From JBHENC01 sp051000345 (GTDB taxonomy: Bacteria; Acidobacteriota; Blastocatellia; Pyrinomonadales; Pyrinomonadaceae), in NCBI GenBank assembly GCA_051000345.1, contig JBPCOJ010000030.1, forward strand, positions 1 through 61,056: a DNA stretch of 61,056 bases, in the 5' to 3' direction. A program made the position numbers and the translations under genes. The number at the start of each line of letters is the position of its first letter. Within the stretch, counting starts at the first letter, position 1. The notes below the pieces were generated by a model. It did no database searches. It worked only from the letters and a program-made list of their open reading frames with translations, and was not told the origin of the DNA. Positions 34,181 through 43,462 of this stretch are shown here, one piece after another.

Positions 34181-35695
34181 ATGACCAAGACACGCGTTCG
34201 CTTCGCTCCTTCGCCGACGGGCTATCTGCACATCGGCGCGGCGCGCACGGCTCTCTTCAATTATCTTTACGCCAAACAAACCGGCGGCCTTTTTCTGTTG
34301 CGCATCGAAGACACGGACGCGCAGCGTTCAACCGAAGCATCGACGCGCTCGATCATCGATGGACTCGAATGGCTCGGACTGAATTACGAAGAAGAAATCG
34401 TTTTTCAATCCGCCAACGCCGCGAAGCACAAAGCCGCCGCGCAAAAACTACTCGACGAAGGCAAAGCTTACAGAGACTTTACGCCGAGAGATGAACACTC
34501 CGATAAAAACATCAAGCGCGACATCGCCGAACGCGCACGCGCGCACGCCGCAGAAGGCGGAGTCGATCACCGCAGCAATCCGTTCCGCGATTTACCGAAG
34601 GAAGAATCAGACAATCGCGCCGCTGCCGGTGAACCTTTCGCCATCCGTTTGAAAGTCGCGCGCGAAGGCAAATCACATTTCGACGACGCGGTTTTCGGCG
34701 CGCAGGAACGCGATTACAGGGAAATTGAAGACCTCGTGATTTTGCGCTCCGACGGTCAGCCGCTCTATAACTTGTCCGTCGTGCTGGACGACATCGAAAT
34801 GCGTATCACCGATGTAATTCGCGGGCAGGATCACTTAACGAACACGCACAAGCAAATTCTGCTTTACGAGGCTTTCGGTGTCGCGCCGCCGCGCTTCGCT
34901 CACTTGCCGCTTATCCTCGCGCCGAACAAAGGCAAGCTCTCCAAGCGCAAGCACGGCGAAGTCGTCTCCCTAACGACTTATCGTGATCGCGGATTCGTGC
35001 CAGCGGCCTTTCGCAATTTCCTCGCGCTCTTAGGCTGGGCTGCGCCCGATAGCGAACAGGAAATCATGTCGCTCGATGAAATAATCGAAAAGTTTTCGCT
35101 CGCGGGCATACACCGCTCCGGCGCTGTCTTTAATTTTAACGAGCACGATGCGCGCCACTGGACGGACGACAAAGCGATGTGGATGAACGCCGAATACATA
35201 CGCACGATGCCGCTCGCGGAACTTCTGCCGATGGTCAAAACGGAACTCCGCAGCAATAAATTATGGCGCGAGGAATACGAAGACGACGAACACGCGTGGT
35301 TTGAAAAAACCGTCGATTTAATCCGCGCGCGTTTCTTTACGCTCAAGGATTTCTCCGCGCAGGGACGCGCCTATTTTTCCGACGACTTCGACTTTGACGA
35401 AGCTGCCGTGAAAAAGAATCTCTTAAAGGAACCGCGCCTTAAAGAATTATTGCCGGTGCTCGCCGCGCGTCTTGAAACAACGGAACCGTTCACGGCGGAA
35501 AATGTCGAAACAGCATTGCGCGCCGTCGCCGAAGAGGTCGGCGTCAAAGCAGGATTATTCATCAACGCCGCGCGCACAATGCTCACAGGCCAATCAGTCG
35601 GCGCTTCTATGTTCGACGTGTTCGAGTCCGTCGGGCGCGAACGCACAGTGCGCCGATTACAAAGCCGTGAGCCTTGGAGCGCCATCAAGGAATAG
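34181..35695 (+). CDS. gltX: Glutamyl-tRNA synthetase
   Basis: Charges tRNA-Glu (and possibly tRNA-Gln). The 504-residue class I synthetase has the HIGH-type motif FAPSPTGYLHIGAARTALFN at residues 8-27, the RIEDTDAQRS segment, and the KMSKS equivalent KLSKRKHGEV. A C-terminal anticodon-binding domain follows. Length is normal. There is no Shine-Dalgarno sequence and the T-rich tail of the tRNA terminator is close upstream, so the promoter is not obvious. Confidence 0.95.
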   Translation: MTKTRVRFAPSPTGYLHIGAARTALFNYLYAKQTGGLFLLRIEDTDAQRSTEASTRSIIDGLEWLGLNYEEEIVFQSANAAKHKAAAQKLLDEGKAYRDFTPRDEHSDKNIKRDIAERARAHAAEGGVDHRSNPFRDLPKEESDNRAAAGEPFAIRLKVAREGKSHFDDAVFGAQERDYREIEDLVILRSDGQPLYNLSVVLDDIEMRITDVIRGQDHLTNTHKQILLYEAFGVAPPRFAHLPLILAPNKGKLSKRKHGEVVSLTTYRDRGFVPAAFRNFLALLGWAAPDSEQEIMSLDEIIEKFSLAGIHRSGAVFNFNEHDARHWTDDKAMWMNAEYIRTMPLAELLPMVKTELRSNKLWREEYEDDEHAWFEKTVDLIRARFFTLKDFSAQGRAYFSDDFDFDEAAVKKNLLKEPRLKELLPVLAARLETTEPFTAENVETALRAVAEEVGVKAGLFINAARTMLTGQSVGASMFDVFESVGRERTVRRLQSREPWSAIKE

Positions 35696-35721
35696 AATCT
35701 AAGCACTCGAAGGATTACGTT

Positions 35722-36513
35722 ATGTTAAAAAGATTTTTCATCACCGCGACGCTCTGCGCTGTCCTTGCGCTCTCCTGCTTCGCGCAGGCAACACAAACGA
35801 CACCCACGCAAACGACGCGCACACGCACCACGACAACGACTGCTCCCGCGACAACCGCGCCGCAGCAGACTCCACCACGCGCACGCACCGCAAGCCCGCA
35901 GGTGACACCGACGCCGATACGCACTCCGACGACGAACACGCGCGTGCGCACCGCCGAAGCACCGCACCGCGCCGCAACGAGCCAAGCCGTGGCGACAAAT
36001 CAAGATATAACCGGAGCGCGCGGGGAAATGGGCGTGCGCGAAGTTACCATTGCCTTTGATGCGCTCGTTCAAGGCATCGAGCGCGCGGACGTAAACGCCG
36101 TGACGAGCGCCTATTGGAATTCGCCGCAGCTCGTTCTTTTCAATTACAACGGCACGACCACAAAGACATGGGAACAACTGCAAAAAAATCGCGCGAGTTC
36201 GTATCCGTTGATGAAGGACGTGCGCCTCGACATACGAGACCGCCGCGTGCAAATGCTTGCGCCGAACGCCGCGCTCGTGACGTGTTTGTGGAAGCAGTCG
36301 CAAACTTTTCGCGGCACGCCGGAGACCGTGTCCGGGCGCATGACCCTTGTTTACCGCCGCGTCGGAAATGTCTGGAAGATTTTTCATCTGCACACTTCGC
36401 CGGACACACTCGATCCGTCGCGCGTTCCCGCCTCGGAGCAAACGCCCGCCGCCGCCGCTCCGTCCAACGCTGCGCCGCGCCCGACTCCGGTGCGTAGCAA
36501 GCCCGCGCCCTAA
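35722..36513 (+). CDS. Secreted SnoaL/DUF4440-like protein
   Basis: A 263-residue exported protein. Signal peptide MLKRFFITATLCAVLALSCF, then about 70 residues of Thr/Pro/Ala low-complexity linker, then an NTF2-like cone domain (ITIAFDAL-type start at VTIAFDALVQGIERADVNA, LVLFNYNGTTTKTWEQL, and the closing LVYRRVGNVWKIFHLHTS). A Pro/Ala-rich tail follows. The ATG at 35722 is chosen because it begins the signal peptide; an earlier frame overlaps gltX. The NTF2 fold may bind a small ligand; role unknown. A related domain occurs at 51761-52267. Confidence 0.8.
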   Translation: MLKRFFITATLCAVLALSCFAQATQTTPTQTTRTRTTTTTAPATTAPQQTPPRARTASPQVTPTPIRTPTTNTRVRTAEAPHRAATSQAVATNQDITGARGEMGVREVTIAFDALVQGIERADVNAVTSAYWNSPQLVLFNYNGTTTKTWEQLQKNRASSYPLMKDVRLDIRDRRVQMLAPNAALVTCLWKQSQTFRGTPETVSGRMTLVYRRVGNVWKIFHLHTSPDTLDPSRVPASEQTPAAAAPSNAAPRPTPVRSKPAP

Positions 36514-36615
36514 ACTCTATGACGACGGCGACGCGTTAGCCCGCACAGGCTGTTCGTAGTAAACTCGTGGCATCCCTTGGGTATCAAAAGGAAGCCCCTT
36601 ATAGCATTACTACAT

Positions 36616-36661
36616 CGCGCAGAGGCTTTGCCGGTATTGAAAATCAAAGCATCTCTGCGCG
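36616..36661 (+). other. Leader hairpin before the DUF937-like gene
   Basis: CGCGCAGAG-GCTTTG (36616-36630) pairs with 36645-36661 through 15 base pairs with a 2-base bulge, about 35 bases upstream of the next ATG. No T run; probably a 5' leader structure or a terminator remnant of the previous gene. Confidence 0.45.
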
Positions 36662-36696
36662 AAACTCGAATGAAGCATAAAGGAAGGTAAACGATT

Positions 36697-37239
36697 ATGG
36701 ATTGGATGAATCAAATCAGCGGAATGCTGCAGCAGTATTCGGGCGCGAACGCGAATCAAGCGCCGCAAACCGTTCATGACGACTACGATCAATTTGCGCA
36801 GGCCGCGCCGCAATCTGCCATCGCGGAAGGACTCTCCGCCGCGTTCCGCTCAAATGAAACGCCGCCATTCGGCAACATGGTCGCGCAAATGTTCGGCAAC
36901 GCCAACGGGCAGCAACGCGCGGGCATTCTCAATTCTTTAATCGCTGCGGCAGGCCCCGCTTTGCTTTCGCAAATCATGTCACGCGGCGGCGGCGGCGGGC
37001 TGTCAGGCTTGGCGGGACTTCTTGGCGGCGGTCAGCAACAGGTGACGCCGGAACAGGCCGAACAGATTTCGCCCGAAGCCGTGCAGGAAATCGCGGCGCA
37101 GGCCGAACAAAAAGACCCTTCGGTGGTCGATCAACTCAGCAATTTCTACTCGGAGCATCCGACGCTCGTCAAAACACTCGGCGGCGCGGCATTAACCATC
37201 GCGCTCGCCAAAATTGCGCAGCAGCAGCAACAGTCGTAG
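36697..37239 (+). CDS. Hypothetical Gly/Gln-rich protein (DUF937/YidB-like pattern)
   Basis: A 180-residue protein starting MDWMNQISGMLQQYSG. Features are a helical N-terminal half (SAIAEGLSAAFRSNETPPFG, NMVAQMFGNANGQQRAGILN), a glycine-rich central patch RGGGGGLSGLAGLLGGGQQQ, a Glu/Gln-rich helix and a hydrophobic C-terminal helix, TLVKTLGGAALTIALAKIA. The FG-type repeat and the pattern are reminiscent of DUF937/YidB proteins but I cannot confirm it. AAGGAAGG is placed well before the ATG. Function unknown. Confidence 0.72.
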   Translation: MDWMNQISGMLQQYSGANANQAPQTVHDDYDQFAQAAPQSAIAEGLSAAFRSNETPPFGNMVAQMFGNANGQQRAGILNSLIAAAGPALLSQIMSRGGGGGLSGLAGLLGGGQQQVTPEQAEQISPEAVQEIAAQAEQKDPSVVDQLSNFYSEHPTLVKTLGGAALTIALAKIAQQQQQS

Positions 37240-37529
37240 CATGGAAGTAGCATGATATCGGACAAAGCGTGCAGTTAATTCAGGGCATGAGCGTCCCGTT
37301 TGAGCGCCGGGCGTCTCAAACACCTTGAGCGCCGCGCGACAGCGGGATGCTCAGGCCGTGGTTTAATCCTGCTGCTTTGCCGCGCGCGATCTTCCAACTT
37401 TCGGCGCGGGTTGGTATAATTCGTTTTTCCTTCAGCGTTACTTTACCGGCGAAAATTTATTCGTGGCGTGACCGAACAGAAACCGCGCGGTTTCTGTTCG
37501 ATCAACGCTCTTCGCAAGAAACCAATTGA
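37240..37529. other. Structured spacer with nested inverted repeats
   Basis: 290 bases without a gene. GAGCGTCCCG (37289-37298) pairs with 37343-37352, enclosing a second stem GTTTGAG (37298-37304) with 37315-37321. Further right is a perfect palindrome at 37473-37500 (listed separately). The 37250-37370 part could end transcription of the preceding gene. Confidence 0.45.
37473..37500 (+). promoter_or_regulatory. Perfect 28-bp palindrome upstream of the DUF2156 gene
   Basis: CGAACAGAAACCGC followed at once by its exact complement, no spacer, 29 bases before the ATG at 37530. It could be an operator for a dimeric regulator or a stable leader hairpin. No T run follows. Confidence 0.5.
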
Positions 37530-38708
37530 ATGCCGATACACGTACAAGATGCTTATAAGTTATGGCTGCTCGCGGCGGGCGGAGCAAGCTACGGCGCGCG
37601 ATACATGACGCATCGCTGGCGCACCGCGCGGCTTCCGCAAACGTTTACAGATGAAAATCCGCTCGACGAATTGCTCTCACTGCAAGAGACTTACGGCTAT
37701 AACGCGCACTCGCTGGTCAGCGTCACGCCGGGCGCGCGCATCTGGCGCGACACCGCCATCGGCACAAAGGGCGCAATCATCTACAGCGAGTTCGGGCGCG
37801 TCTGGCTGGCGGCGGGCGATCCCTTAACGAGCGCTGACGACATGGCGGGAATCGGTTGCCGTTTTATCGAGGCCGCGCGAAAACAAAATCGCATCGCGGC
37901 GTTCGTTCCCGTCAGCGCGAGGTTTGCGCGCGACTGCGCGACGCAGTGCAACTTGAGCGGCATTAAAGTCGGTGCCGCGCCCTACTTCGATTTGCAGACG
38001 TGGGCGCCTCGCGGCGACCGTGCAAAAAAACTTCGCGCTGGCATTAATCAAGCCAAACGCGCGGGCATAAGCGTCGAACCGCTGCGCATCGTGACTCCGA
38101 AAATCGTCGAGGAAACCGCCGCGCTTTGCCAGCGCTGGCTGCACGCCAGACGCACTGCGACGGCCTTCGGCTGGCTGTTCGCGCTTGATCCGTTTCGGCA
38201 CGGCGAGCGCAAAAAGTTTTTCGCGGCGCGCGACGCAAACGGAAAGCTCGTCGGGTTTCTCGCGGCAAGCCCCATCCCTGCGCGCGAAGGCTGGTATCTG
38301 GAAGATGTGTTGCGGCAGCCAGACGCGCCGAACGGCACGGCTGATTTGCTTGTCTCCGAAGCGCTCCTGCACCTTGCGGCAAGCGGCGCGAAACTCGCCA
38401 CGCTCGGCACGTCGCCGCTCGCCACAGAAGGCGATTACGACATTCCGAAAGGCGATCATCCGCTTGTCGAACAAGCGCTGCGTTTGACAAGCGCGCGGCT
38501 CGGCATGTTCTACAATTTCGAGGGACTGCGCCGCTTCAAAGCCAAGTTTGCGCCGACATGGTGGGAAAGCGAATATGTGCTTGCGCCGCGCGGCGCAACT
38601 GTCTCACCACGCGTCGCTCACGCCATTGTCCGCGCCATCGCGCCCGGCGGCATCAGTCGCCTGCTCACGCGCCACGTCGCGCGCTCGCTGCGCCGCACGC
38701 AAACCTGA
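37530..38708 (+). CDS. DUF2156 (MprF C-terminal-like) aminoacyl/phospholipid transferase-like protein
   Basis: A 392-residue cytoplasmic protein homologous to the C-terminal domain of MprF/phosphatidylglycerol lysyltransferases, without the membrane flippase part. It has a duplicated GNAT-type fold: AGDPLTSADDM and FVPVSARFARDCATQ in the first half, then AKKLRAGINQAKRAGISVEP, LVGFLAASPIPAREGWYLED and TLGTSPLA in the second. It may use aminoacyl-tRNA or another donor to modify a lipid or peptide; which is unknown. The last 54 coding bases are duplicated near 41105-41158. It converges with the next gene (22-base gap). Confidence 0.85.
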   Translation: MPIHVQDAYKLWLLAAGGASYGARYMTHRWRTARLPQTFTDENPLDELLSLQETYGYNAHSLVSVTPGARIWRDTAIGTKGAIIYSEFGRVWLAAGDPLTSADDMAGIGCRFIEAARKQNRIAAFVPVSARFARDCATQCNLSGIKVGAAPYFDLQTWAPRGDRAKKLRAGINQAKRAGISVEPLRIVTPKIVEETAALCQRWLHARRTATAFGWLFALDPFRHGERKKFFAARDANGKLVGFLAASPIPAREGWYLEDVLRQPDAPNGTADLLVSEALLHLAASGAKLATLGTSPLATEGDYDIPKGDHPLVEQALRLTSARLGMFYNFEGLRRFKAKFAPTWWESEYVLAPRGATVSPRVAHAIVRAIAPGGISRLLTRHVARSLRRTQT

Positions 38709-38817
38709 ACCATCAGACAATCCGATCATCTCATGGAGCGCAGACCGCATCGGTGCGTGTGCGTATCGGGCTGAACCTGTCCTGATACTCGGCAGATGTG
38801 ATAAAGGCGCACACCAT
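38655..38817. repeat. 163-bp duplicated segment, copy 1
   Basis: Matches 41105-41267 at 161 of 163 positions. It spans the last 54 bases of the DUF2156 gene, the 22-base spacer and the first 87 bases (3' end) of the leftward DUF4214 gene. Confidence 0.97.
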
Positions 38818-40917
38818 ACTTCTGTAATTGCCCGCCACACGATTGTTCAAGACATCCAACCAGAATTGATAGCCGCCTGCGTCCGGGTCGCGCCGCAAGT
38901 AACCGAAATACTGCATCAGCACAAAGGCGCGGTTGTACTCGGCGCGCTGGAATGCCGGATTATCCACGACGCTTCTGACGATAGCCCCGCGCGTAGTGCC
39001 TGCATTCAACTGATCCACGTAGGTCTGACGTTGCGCTGTCAAATCGACGCCGCTCGTCTGCCTTATTGTTTGCAGCAACGCATCCACGAAGTCGCCGGGC
39101 GAAAGCGTCGCCGGGTACTTCGTCGTAAACTCTGTTCGCTGTGTCCAAGCATCGGCAAAGGCCTGTTTGCTCGCTTCCAGATTGCTGCCGCCGATAACTT
39201 TGCTTCTGTCCGAAACAAACTCCGCGTATGTCGGTTGGCGACCTAAGCTGCCTTTGTAGAAGCGGTAGACAAAACTGCCCGTGTCCTGAAACTCCTGTTC
39301 GATGAAGAAGGCGGCACTGACTGCGGCACGCTGCGCATTGAGGCACTTAGCATCTGTCCCGCACTTGGTAAGCTGCGCAGTCCAGTAATCCCAGCCGCTC
39401 TGATCCGGCTCGCGGTTGAGGAAATCCAGATACTGCATTCGCACAAAGAAGCGTGCGTCGTCAATCGGATTAGCGGATGGCGGTGCCGCGTCGTTATCTG
39501 TAATCGTCAACGTCGCTGTGCTTGCGCCGCCAAGCGTTGCGTTCTGTGAATTGGTCAGGGCAAGCAGCACGGTCTTGTCGCCTTCGACATACGCATTATC
39601 TATGATGGGAACAGTAATAACTTTGCTGGCTTCTCCGGCAGCAAACCGAAGTGTGACGGAAACTGCCGTGTAGTTAGAGCGTTGCGAGGCCGTGCCGTCC
39701 GCCGTCGTATAGTCAACGCTTGCTCCAACGGAGAGGTCTCCCAAACGAGTCACTGTGATCGTATCGCTAATGCCGCCACCTTCAGAAACACGGTAGCGCG
39801 AGAAGCTGAACTGGATAGTCGCAGGTGCCGGGGTTAGCTGCTGTTTTGGCACAAGCGATTGCCAATCTCCGACAGTCCCTAATATCGGGTCTGTCGTAAT
39901 CCGCCTCTGGTTGCTGCCGTCCGCATTCATTAGGTAAATCTCCCCACATGGCGCTGCTCCGGGAAGGCACATAATGTTATTGCGGTTTGTGTCAAAGGCG
40001 ATCAAGGTTCCGTCCGGCGACCAGACCGGGCTAGTGTCGTAAGCCTTAGTGCCGGTTAATTGCGTCGGAGTGCCACCGGCAGCGTTCACGACGTAAAGGT
40101 TGACGCTGGTGTTTATCGCGCGGGGATAAACGAGCTTTGTGCCGTCGGGCGACCACGCGAGACCGATGCCTGCATTTTCAGCAATCCTTGTTTCGCCGCT
40201 CCCATCGGCATTGATGACAAAGACATAACTGATGCGACTATCTTCTGGCGTAGCGACAGTCGCCGCAGTGCCTGAGAATGCGAGTCTCGTGCCGTCAGGC
40301 GACCATTTGAGTCCTCGATAATGCGCACCGTTCTTGATAAGTTTGACGTTACTGCCATCGGCGTTCATCACAGACAGAAAAGAGAGTACGCCTTGCTGGG
40401 TAACGATAAAAGCAATTTTTTTGCCGTCAGGCGACCATGTAGGGTCTTTGAATGCGACGTCGTATTGAGCAGAATTGAAGGTAAGCTGCGTCACATTGCT
40501 TCCGTCGGCATTCATCGCATAGATGTTTTCACCAACTCCATAGACGTATCTCGCAAACGCTAGCTTTGTGCCGTCGGGCGACCACGCTGGAGATGTATCG
40601 GCATTCGGCTCATTAGTCAGGTTTACTTGATTGCTGCCGTCAGCATCCATAGCATAAATATCGGAGTTATACGAATTACGCTCATCAGTTTTACTAAACG
40701 CGATCTTGCCGTTTGAAGTAACTGCACTTGACAGTAAAGAGTGTTCGTCATTGTTGGTAGTTCCCATGCGGTTGACGTTGCTCAGAGCGGTTGATGCGTT
40801 CGTTTGTGCTTGAACAGTTATGAGAAATCCGCACAAAGCGAAGATAAGCGCTAAGGTTATATAGAAGAGGAAGCCAAGCCAATCAACTCTTCCACCGCCG
40901 ATTCTGTAAATCTTCAT
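38731..40917 (-). CDS. Secreted TolB-like propeller / Calx-beta / DUF4214 protein
   Basis: A 728-residue exported protein. An N-terminal membrane or signal segment (WLGFLFYITLALIFALCGFL) is followed by a WD40-like TolB propeller with at least five WSPDGT repeats and MNADGSN turns (about residues 70-350), a Calx-beta domain (about 365-475, containing VTRLGDLSVGASVDYTTADG) and a C-terminal DUF4214 module (485-725; REPDQSGWDYWT, DPDAGGYQFWLDVLNN). Cysteines in KCGTDAKC and at the extreme end (AVCAP) may form disulfides. AAGGAG precedes the ATG by seven bases. Probably a surface or periplasmic binding protein; the paralogue at 41181 shares the whole layout. Confidence 0.9.
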   Translation of the reverse strand: MKIYRIGGGRVDWLGFLFYITLALIFALCGFLITVQAQTNASTALSNVNRMGTTNNDEHSLLSSAVTSNGKIAFSKTDERNSYNSDIYAMDADGSNQVNLTNEPNADTSPAWSPDGTKLAFARYVYGVGENIYAMNADGSNVTQLTFNSAQYDVAFKDPTWSPDGKKIAFIVTQQGVLSFLSVMNADGSNVKLIKNGAHYRGLKWSPDGTRLAFSGTAATVATPEDSRISYVFVINADGSGETRIAENAGIGLAWSPDGTKLVYPRAINTSVNLYVVNAAGGTPTQLTGTKAYDTSPVWSPDGTLIAFDTNRNNIMCLPGAAPCGEIYLMNADGSNQRRITTDPILGTVGDWQSLVPKQQLTPAPATIQFSFSRYRVSEGGGISDTITVTRLGDLSVGASVDYTTADGTASQRSNYTAVSVTLRFAAGEASKVITVPIIDNAYVEGDKTVLLALTNSQNATLGGASTATLTITDNDAAPPSANPIDDARFFVRMQYLDFLNREPDQSGWDYWTAQLTKCGTDAKCLNAQRAAVSAAFFIEQEFQDTGSFVYRFYKGSLGRQPTYAEFVSDRSKVIGGSNLEASKQAFADAWTQRTEFTTKYPATLSPGDFVDALLQTIRQTSGVDLTAQRQTYVDQLNAGTTRGAIVRSVVDNPAFQRAEYNRAFVLMQYFGYLRRDPDAGGYQFWLDVLNNRVAGNYRSMVCAFITSAEYQDRFSPIRTRTDAVCAP

Positions 40918-41180
40918 TACCTCGCTCCTTGATTAACCATTTTTAAGGTGGCATCGGTCTTCGGGTGATACATCTCGTTAGCCGAAGACCGATGCCGTAG
41001 AGGGTTAAGGTTGCGCGACTGATCTGCCTGATGAGCAGTACCGCTGTATCTATTTATTAAAAGCCGCGCGGAATAAATCTCCGCCGGTACTCATACGAGG
41101 TGATAGTCGCCTGCTCACGCGCCACGTCGCGCGCTCGCTGCGCCGCGCGCAAACCTGAACCATCAGACAATCCGATCATC
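40918..41180. other. Spacer holding the DUF2156 3' remnant and a hairpin
   Basis: 263 bases. Positions 41105-41158 copy the last 54 bases of the DUF2156 gene without its upstream part. Nearer the next gene is a 15-base perfect stem (40950-40964 with 40982-40996, 17-base loop). On the minus strand the hairpin lies between the stop of one DUF4214 gene and the start of the next. Confidence 0.8.
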
Positions 41181-41267
41181 TCATGGAGCGCAGACCGCAT
41201 CGGTGCGTGTGCGTATCGGGCTGAACCTGTCCTGATACTCGGCAGACGTGATAAAGGCGCACACCAT
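41105..41267. repeat. 163-bp duplicated segment, copy 2
   Basis: Second copy of the segment at 38655-38817, offset by exactly 2450 bases in the same orientation. It includes a dead fragment of the DUF2156 gene end and the 3' end of the second propeller gene. Confidence 0.97.
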
Positions 41268-43400
41268 TGAGCGGTAATTGCCCGGCACACGATTGTTCAA
41301 AACATTCAACCAGAACTGATAGCCGCTCGCATCCGGATCACGCCGCAAGTAACCGAAGTACTGCATTAACACAAATGCTTGATTATAGGACTGGCGTTTG
41401 AAGCGCTCGTTCTCCAGAAACTTGCGAAAAACCGTCGGGCGCGTCTCCGTTCCGGCGTTCAACCCGTTGACTAGCGCATCGCGTTCGGCTTGAATCGGCG
41501 TTAATTGAGCATACTTGAAAAGCAGATCAACATACTGCTCATTTGTGAACCCGAAACTTATAGCCACGCGGTCATCATCGAAGTATTGCCGGATGTACGC
41601 CATCTTGTTCGCTTCGAGTCGTTGCAGTGCGTCGGGTTGCCCCACTGCGCCCGATACTATCGTCTGCACATCGCGCATAAAGAATTGAAAGTTCAGCGGA
41701 GAGAACTGCGGATTGAGCATTTTGAAGCGATAGATGAAGAAGCCTGTGTCTTGATATTCCTGCTCGATAAAGAAGGCCGCCGAGACGCCGACACGCTGCG
41801 CGTTGATGCACCGGATGTTCGTGCCACAGTCGGTGATCGCCTTTGTCCAATAATCCCAGCCGCCCTGATCCGGCTCACGATTCAAAAAGTCTACGTACTG
41901 CATCCGCACGAAGTAGCGCGCATCATCAATGGGGTTCGCGGCACGCGGCGCACTGTCTCTGTCCAAGATCGTGACGGTTGTTTCCTTATTGCCGCCGAAG
42001 AAAGTCGCATTGCCTTCATTGTCGTTCAGTTTGATTTTGAAGGAGACGTTGCCTAGCGCGTAGCCGTTGTCAGTAAGCCGAATCGAGATCGTCTTCGTGG
42101 CTTCTCCGGGAGCGAAGCGCAACGTGCCGAGCGCGGGCGCGTAGTTGCGTTTGACGGTTGCCGTGCCGTCTTCGGTGGCGTAAGAACACGAGGCGGCCTG
42201 AGTTATATTGCCGGTGCGCGTCACGTTAATTTGAATGCTTCCCGCATCTTCGTAGGCGCTGTAAGAAGAGGCGCTGAAACCTACGACGCTCGACGACAAA
42301 TTGGCAGGCGCAGTCAGGGGTTGCCAATCGGCGGCAACGTCATCGAAGGCAGGGTCGCTCCGACTCGAAAGATTGATTTGATTGCTGCCGTCGGCATCCA
42401 TTACGATGATGGCTCTCCCACGATCAAACTCATTCCGGTTATCCTCAGGTGTTGTCAATTCGCGTGTCACGACGATCTTCGTTCCATCGGGCGACCAGCG
42501 CGGAAGTTGATCGCCGCCTATCAGCGTATCGAAGGTGTCGGTCAGGCGTTTCTCATTGCTTCCATCGGCGTTCATCACATAGATTTGAAGACACTGGATG
42601 ACTTCACAATTTCTCGTTCCGTTGTCGTCGCGTGAGCCGACAAAAACAATCTTCGTCCCATCGGGCGACCAAGAGGGTGCTGAATCATAGTAGAATCTCG
42701 GATCGCGGGTGTTATGTATGTCGGTGAGTTTTCTTTGATTGCTGCCGTCTGCATTCATTATCCAAATCTTGTCTCGACCATCGCGGTTGCTCTGAAAGAC
42801 AAGCTGCTTGCCGTCCGGCGACCATGACGGAAAATCGTTAATCATTTGATCGCTTGTCAACTTTGTCAGATTGCTGCCATCGGCATTAACCATATAGATA
42901 TTAACACTGGACGTGGCTCCGACGATTGCCACAGTCCCGCGTGTATCGCCCGAAAAAGCAATCTTCGTTCCATCCGGCGACCATGCCGGATAAGAGCAAT
43001 CAACGACCGAATCAACTATCACTCTAAGATCGCTGCCGTCGGCGTTCATTGTGTAAAGAGAGAAATTGGTAAACCGGTTACTGGCAAACGCAACCTTGCT
43101 TCCATCCGGCGACCATGCCGGAGCGTCATCGTAAACATTGGCAAAGATCGGAAGATTTTCGCTACGCAGCTTGCCGTCAGTCAGGCGCGTCGGGCTGCTG
43201 CCGTCCGGGTTTATTGTCCAGATGCTTAAAGCCGAGTTGTGACGGTCGCTCGTAAAGACTAGCTTGCCGTTGTATTTGCCTCTTATCGAAGCCGATTGCG
43301 CGAAAGCATTTTGCGCGCTCTTATTAACTGTCAGCAACAATAGCGAGCAGATTGCTGTTAATATGCATAGTCGCGTGCGATTTTGTCGAAAGAAATTCAT
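41181..43400 (-). CDS. Secreted TolB-like propeller / Calx-beta / DUF4214 protein
   Basis: A 739-residue paralogue of the neighbouring protein. A signal segment (LCILTAICSLLLLTV) leads into a propeller with at least five WSPDG repeats and NADGSN turns, then a Calx-beta domain (INVTRTGNITQAASCSYATE) and a DUF4214 tail (REPDQGGWDYWTKAITDC, DPDASGYQFWLNVLNN). The final 29 residues, RSMVCAFITSAEYQDRF onwards, are the same in both proteins. I chose the ATG at 43400 because GGGAG stands eight bases before it; a longer frame from 43514 would put 38 non-hydrophobic residues before the signal peptide. Role unknown. Confidence 0.9.
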   Translation of the reverse strand: MNFFRQNRTRLCILTAICSLLLLTVNKSAQNAFAQSASIRGKYNGKLVFTSDRHNSALSIWTINPDGSSPTRLTDGKLRSENLPIFANVYDDAPAWSPDGSKVAFASNRFTNFSLYTMNADGSDLRVIVDSVVDCSYPAWSPDGTKIAFSGDTRGTVAIVGATSSVNIYMVNADGSNLTKLTSDQMINDFPSWSPDGKQLVFQSNRDGRDKIWIMNADGSNQRKLTDIHNTRDPRFYYDSAPSWSPDGTKIVFVGSRDDNGTRNCEVIQCLQIYVMNADGSNEKRLTDTFDTLIGGDQLPRWSPDGTKIVVTRELTTPEDNRNEFDRGRAIIVMDADGSNQINLSSRSDPAFDDVAADWQPLTAPANLSSSVVGFSASSYSAYEDAGSIQINVTRTGNITQAASCSYATEDGTATVKRNYAPALGTLRFAPGEATKTISIRLTDNGYALGNVSFKIKLNDNEGNATFFGGNKETTVTILDRDSAPRAANPIDDARYFVRMQYVDFLNREPDQGGWDYWTKAITDCGTNIRCINAQRVGVSAAFFIEQEYQDTGFFIYRFKMLNPQFSPLNFQFFMRDVQTIVSGAVGQPDALQRLEANKMAYIRQYFDDDRVAISFGFTNEQYVDLLFKYAQLTPIQAERDALVNGLNAGTETRPTVFRKFLENERFKRQSYNQAFVLMQYFGYLRRDPDASGYQFWLNVLNNRVPGNYRSMVCAFITSAEYQDRFSPIRTRTDAVCAP

Positions 43401-43462
43401 ATTGCTTCTCCCTTTAATAAACATCATAGCGGCTTCCTCATAACAAAGGCTTACCGGACTTA

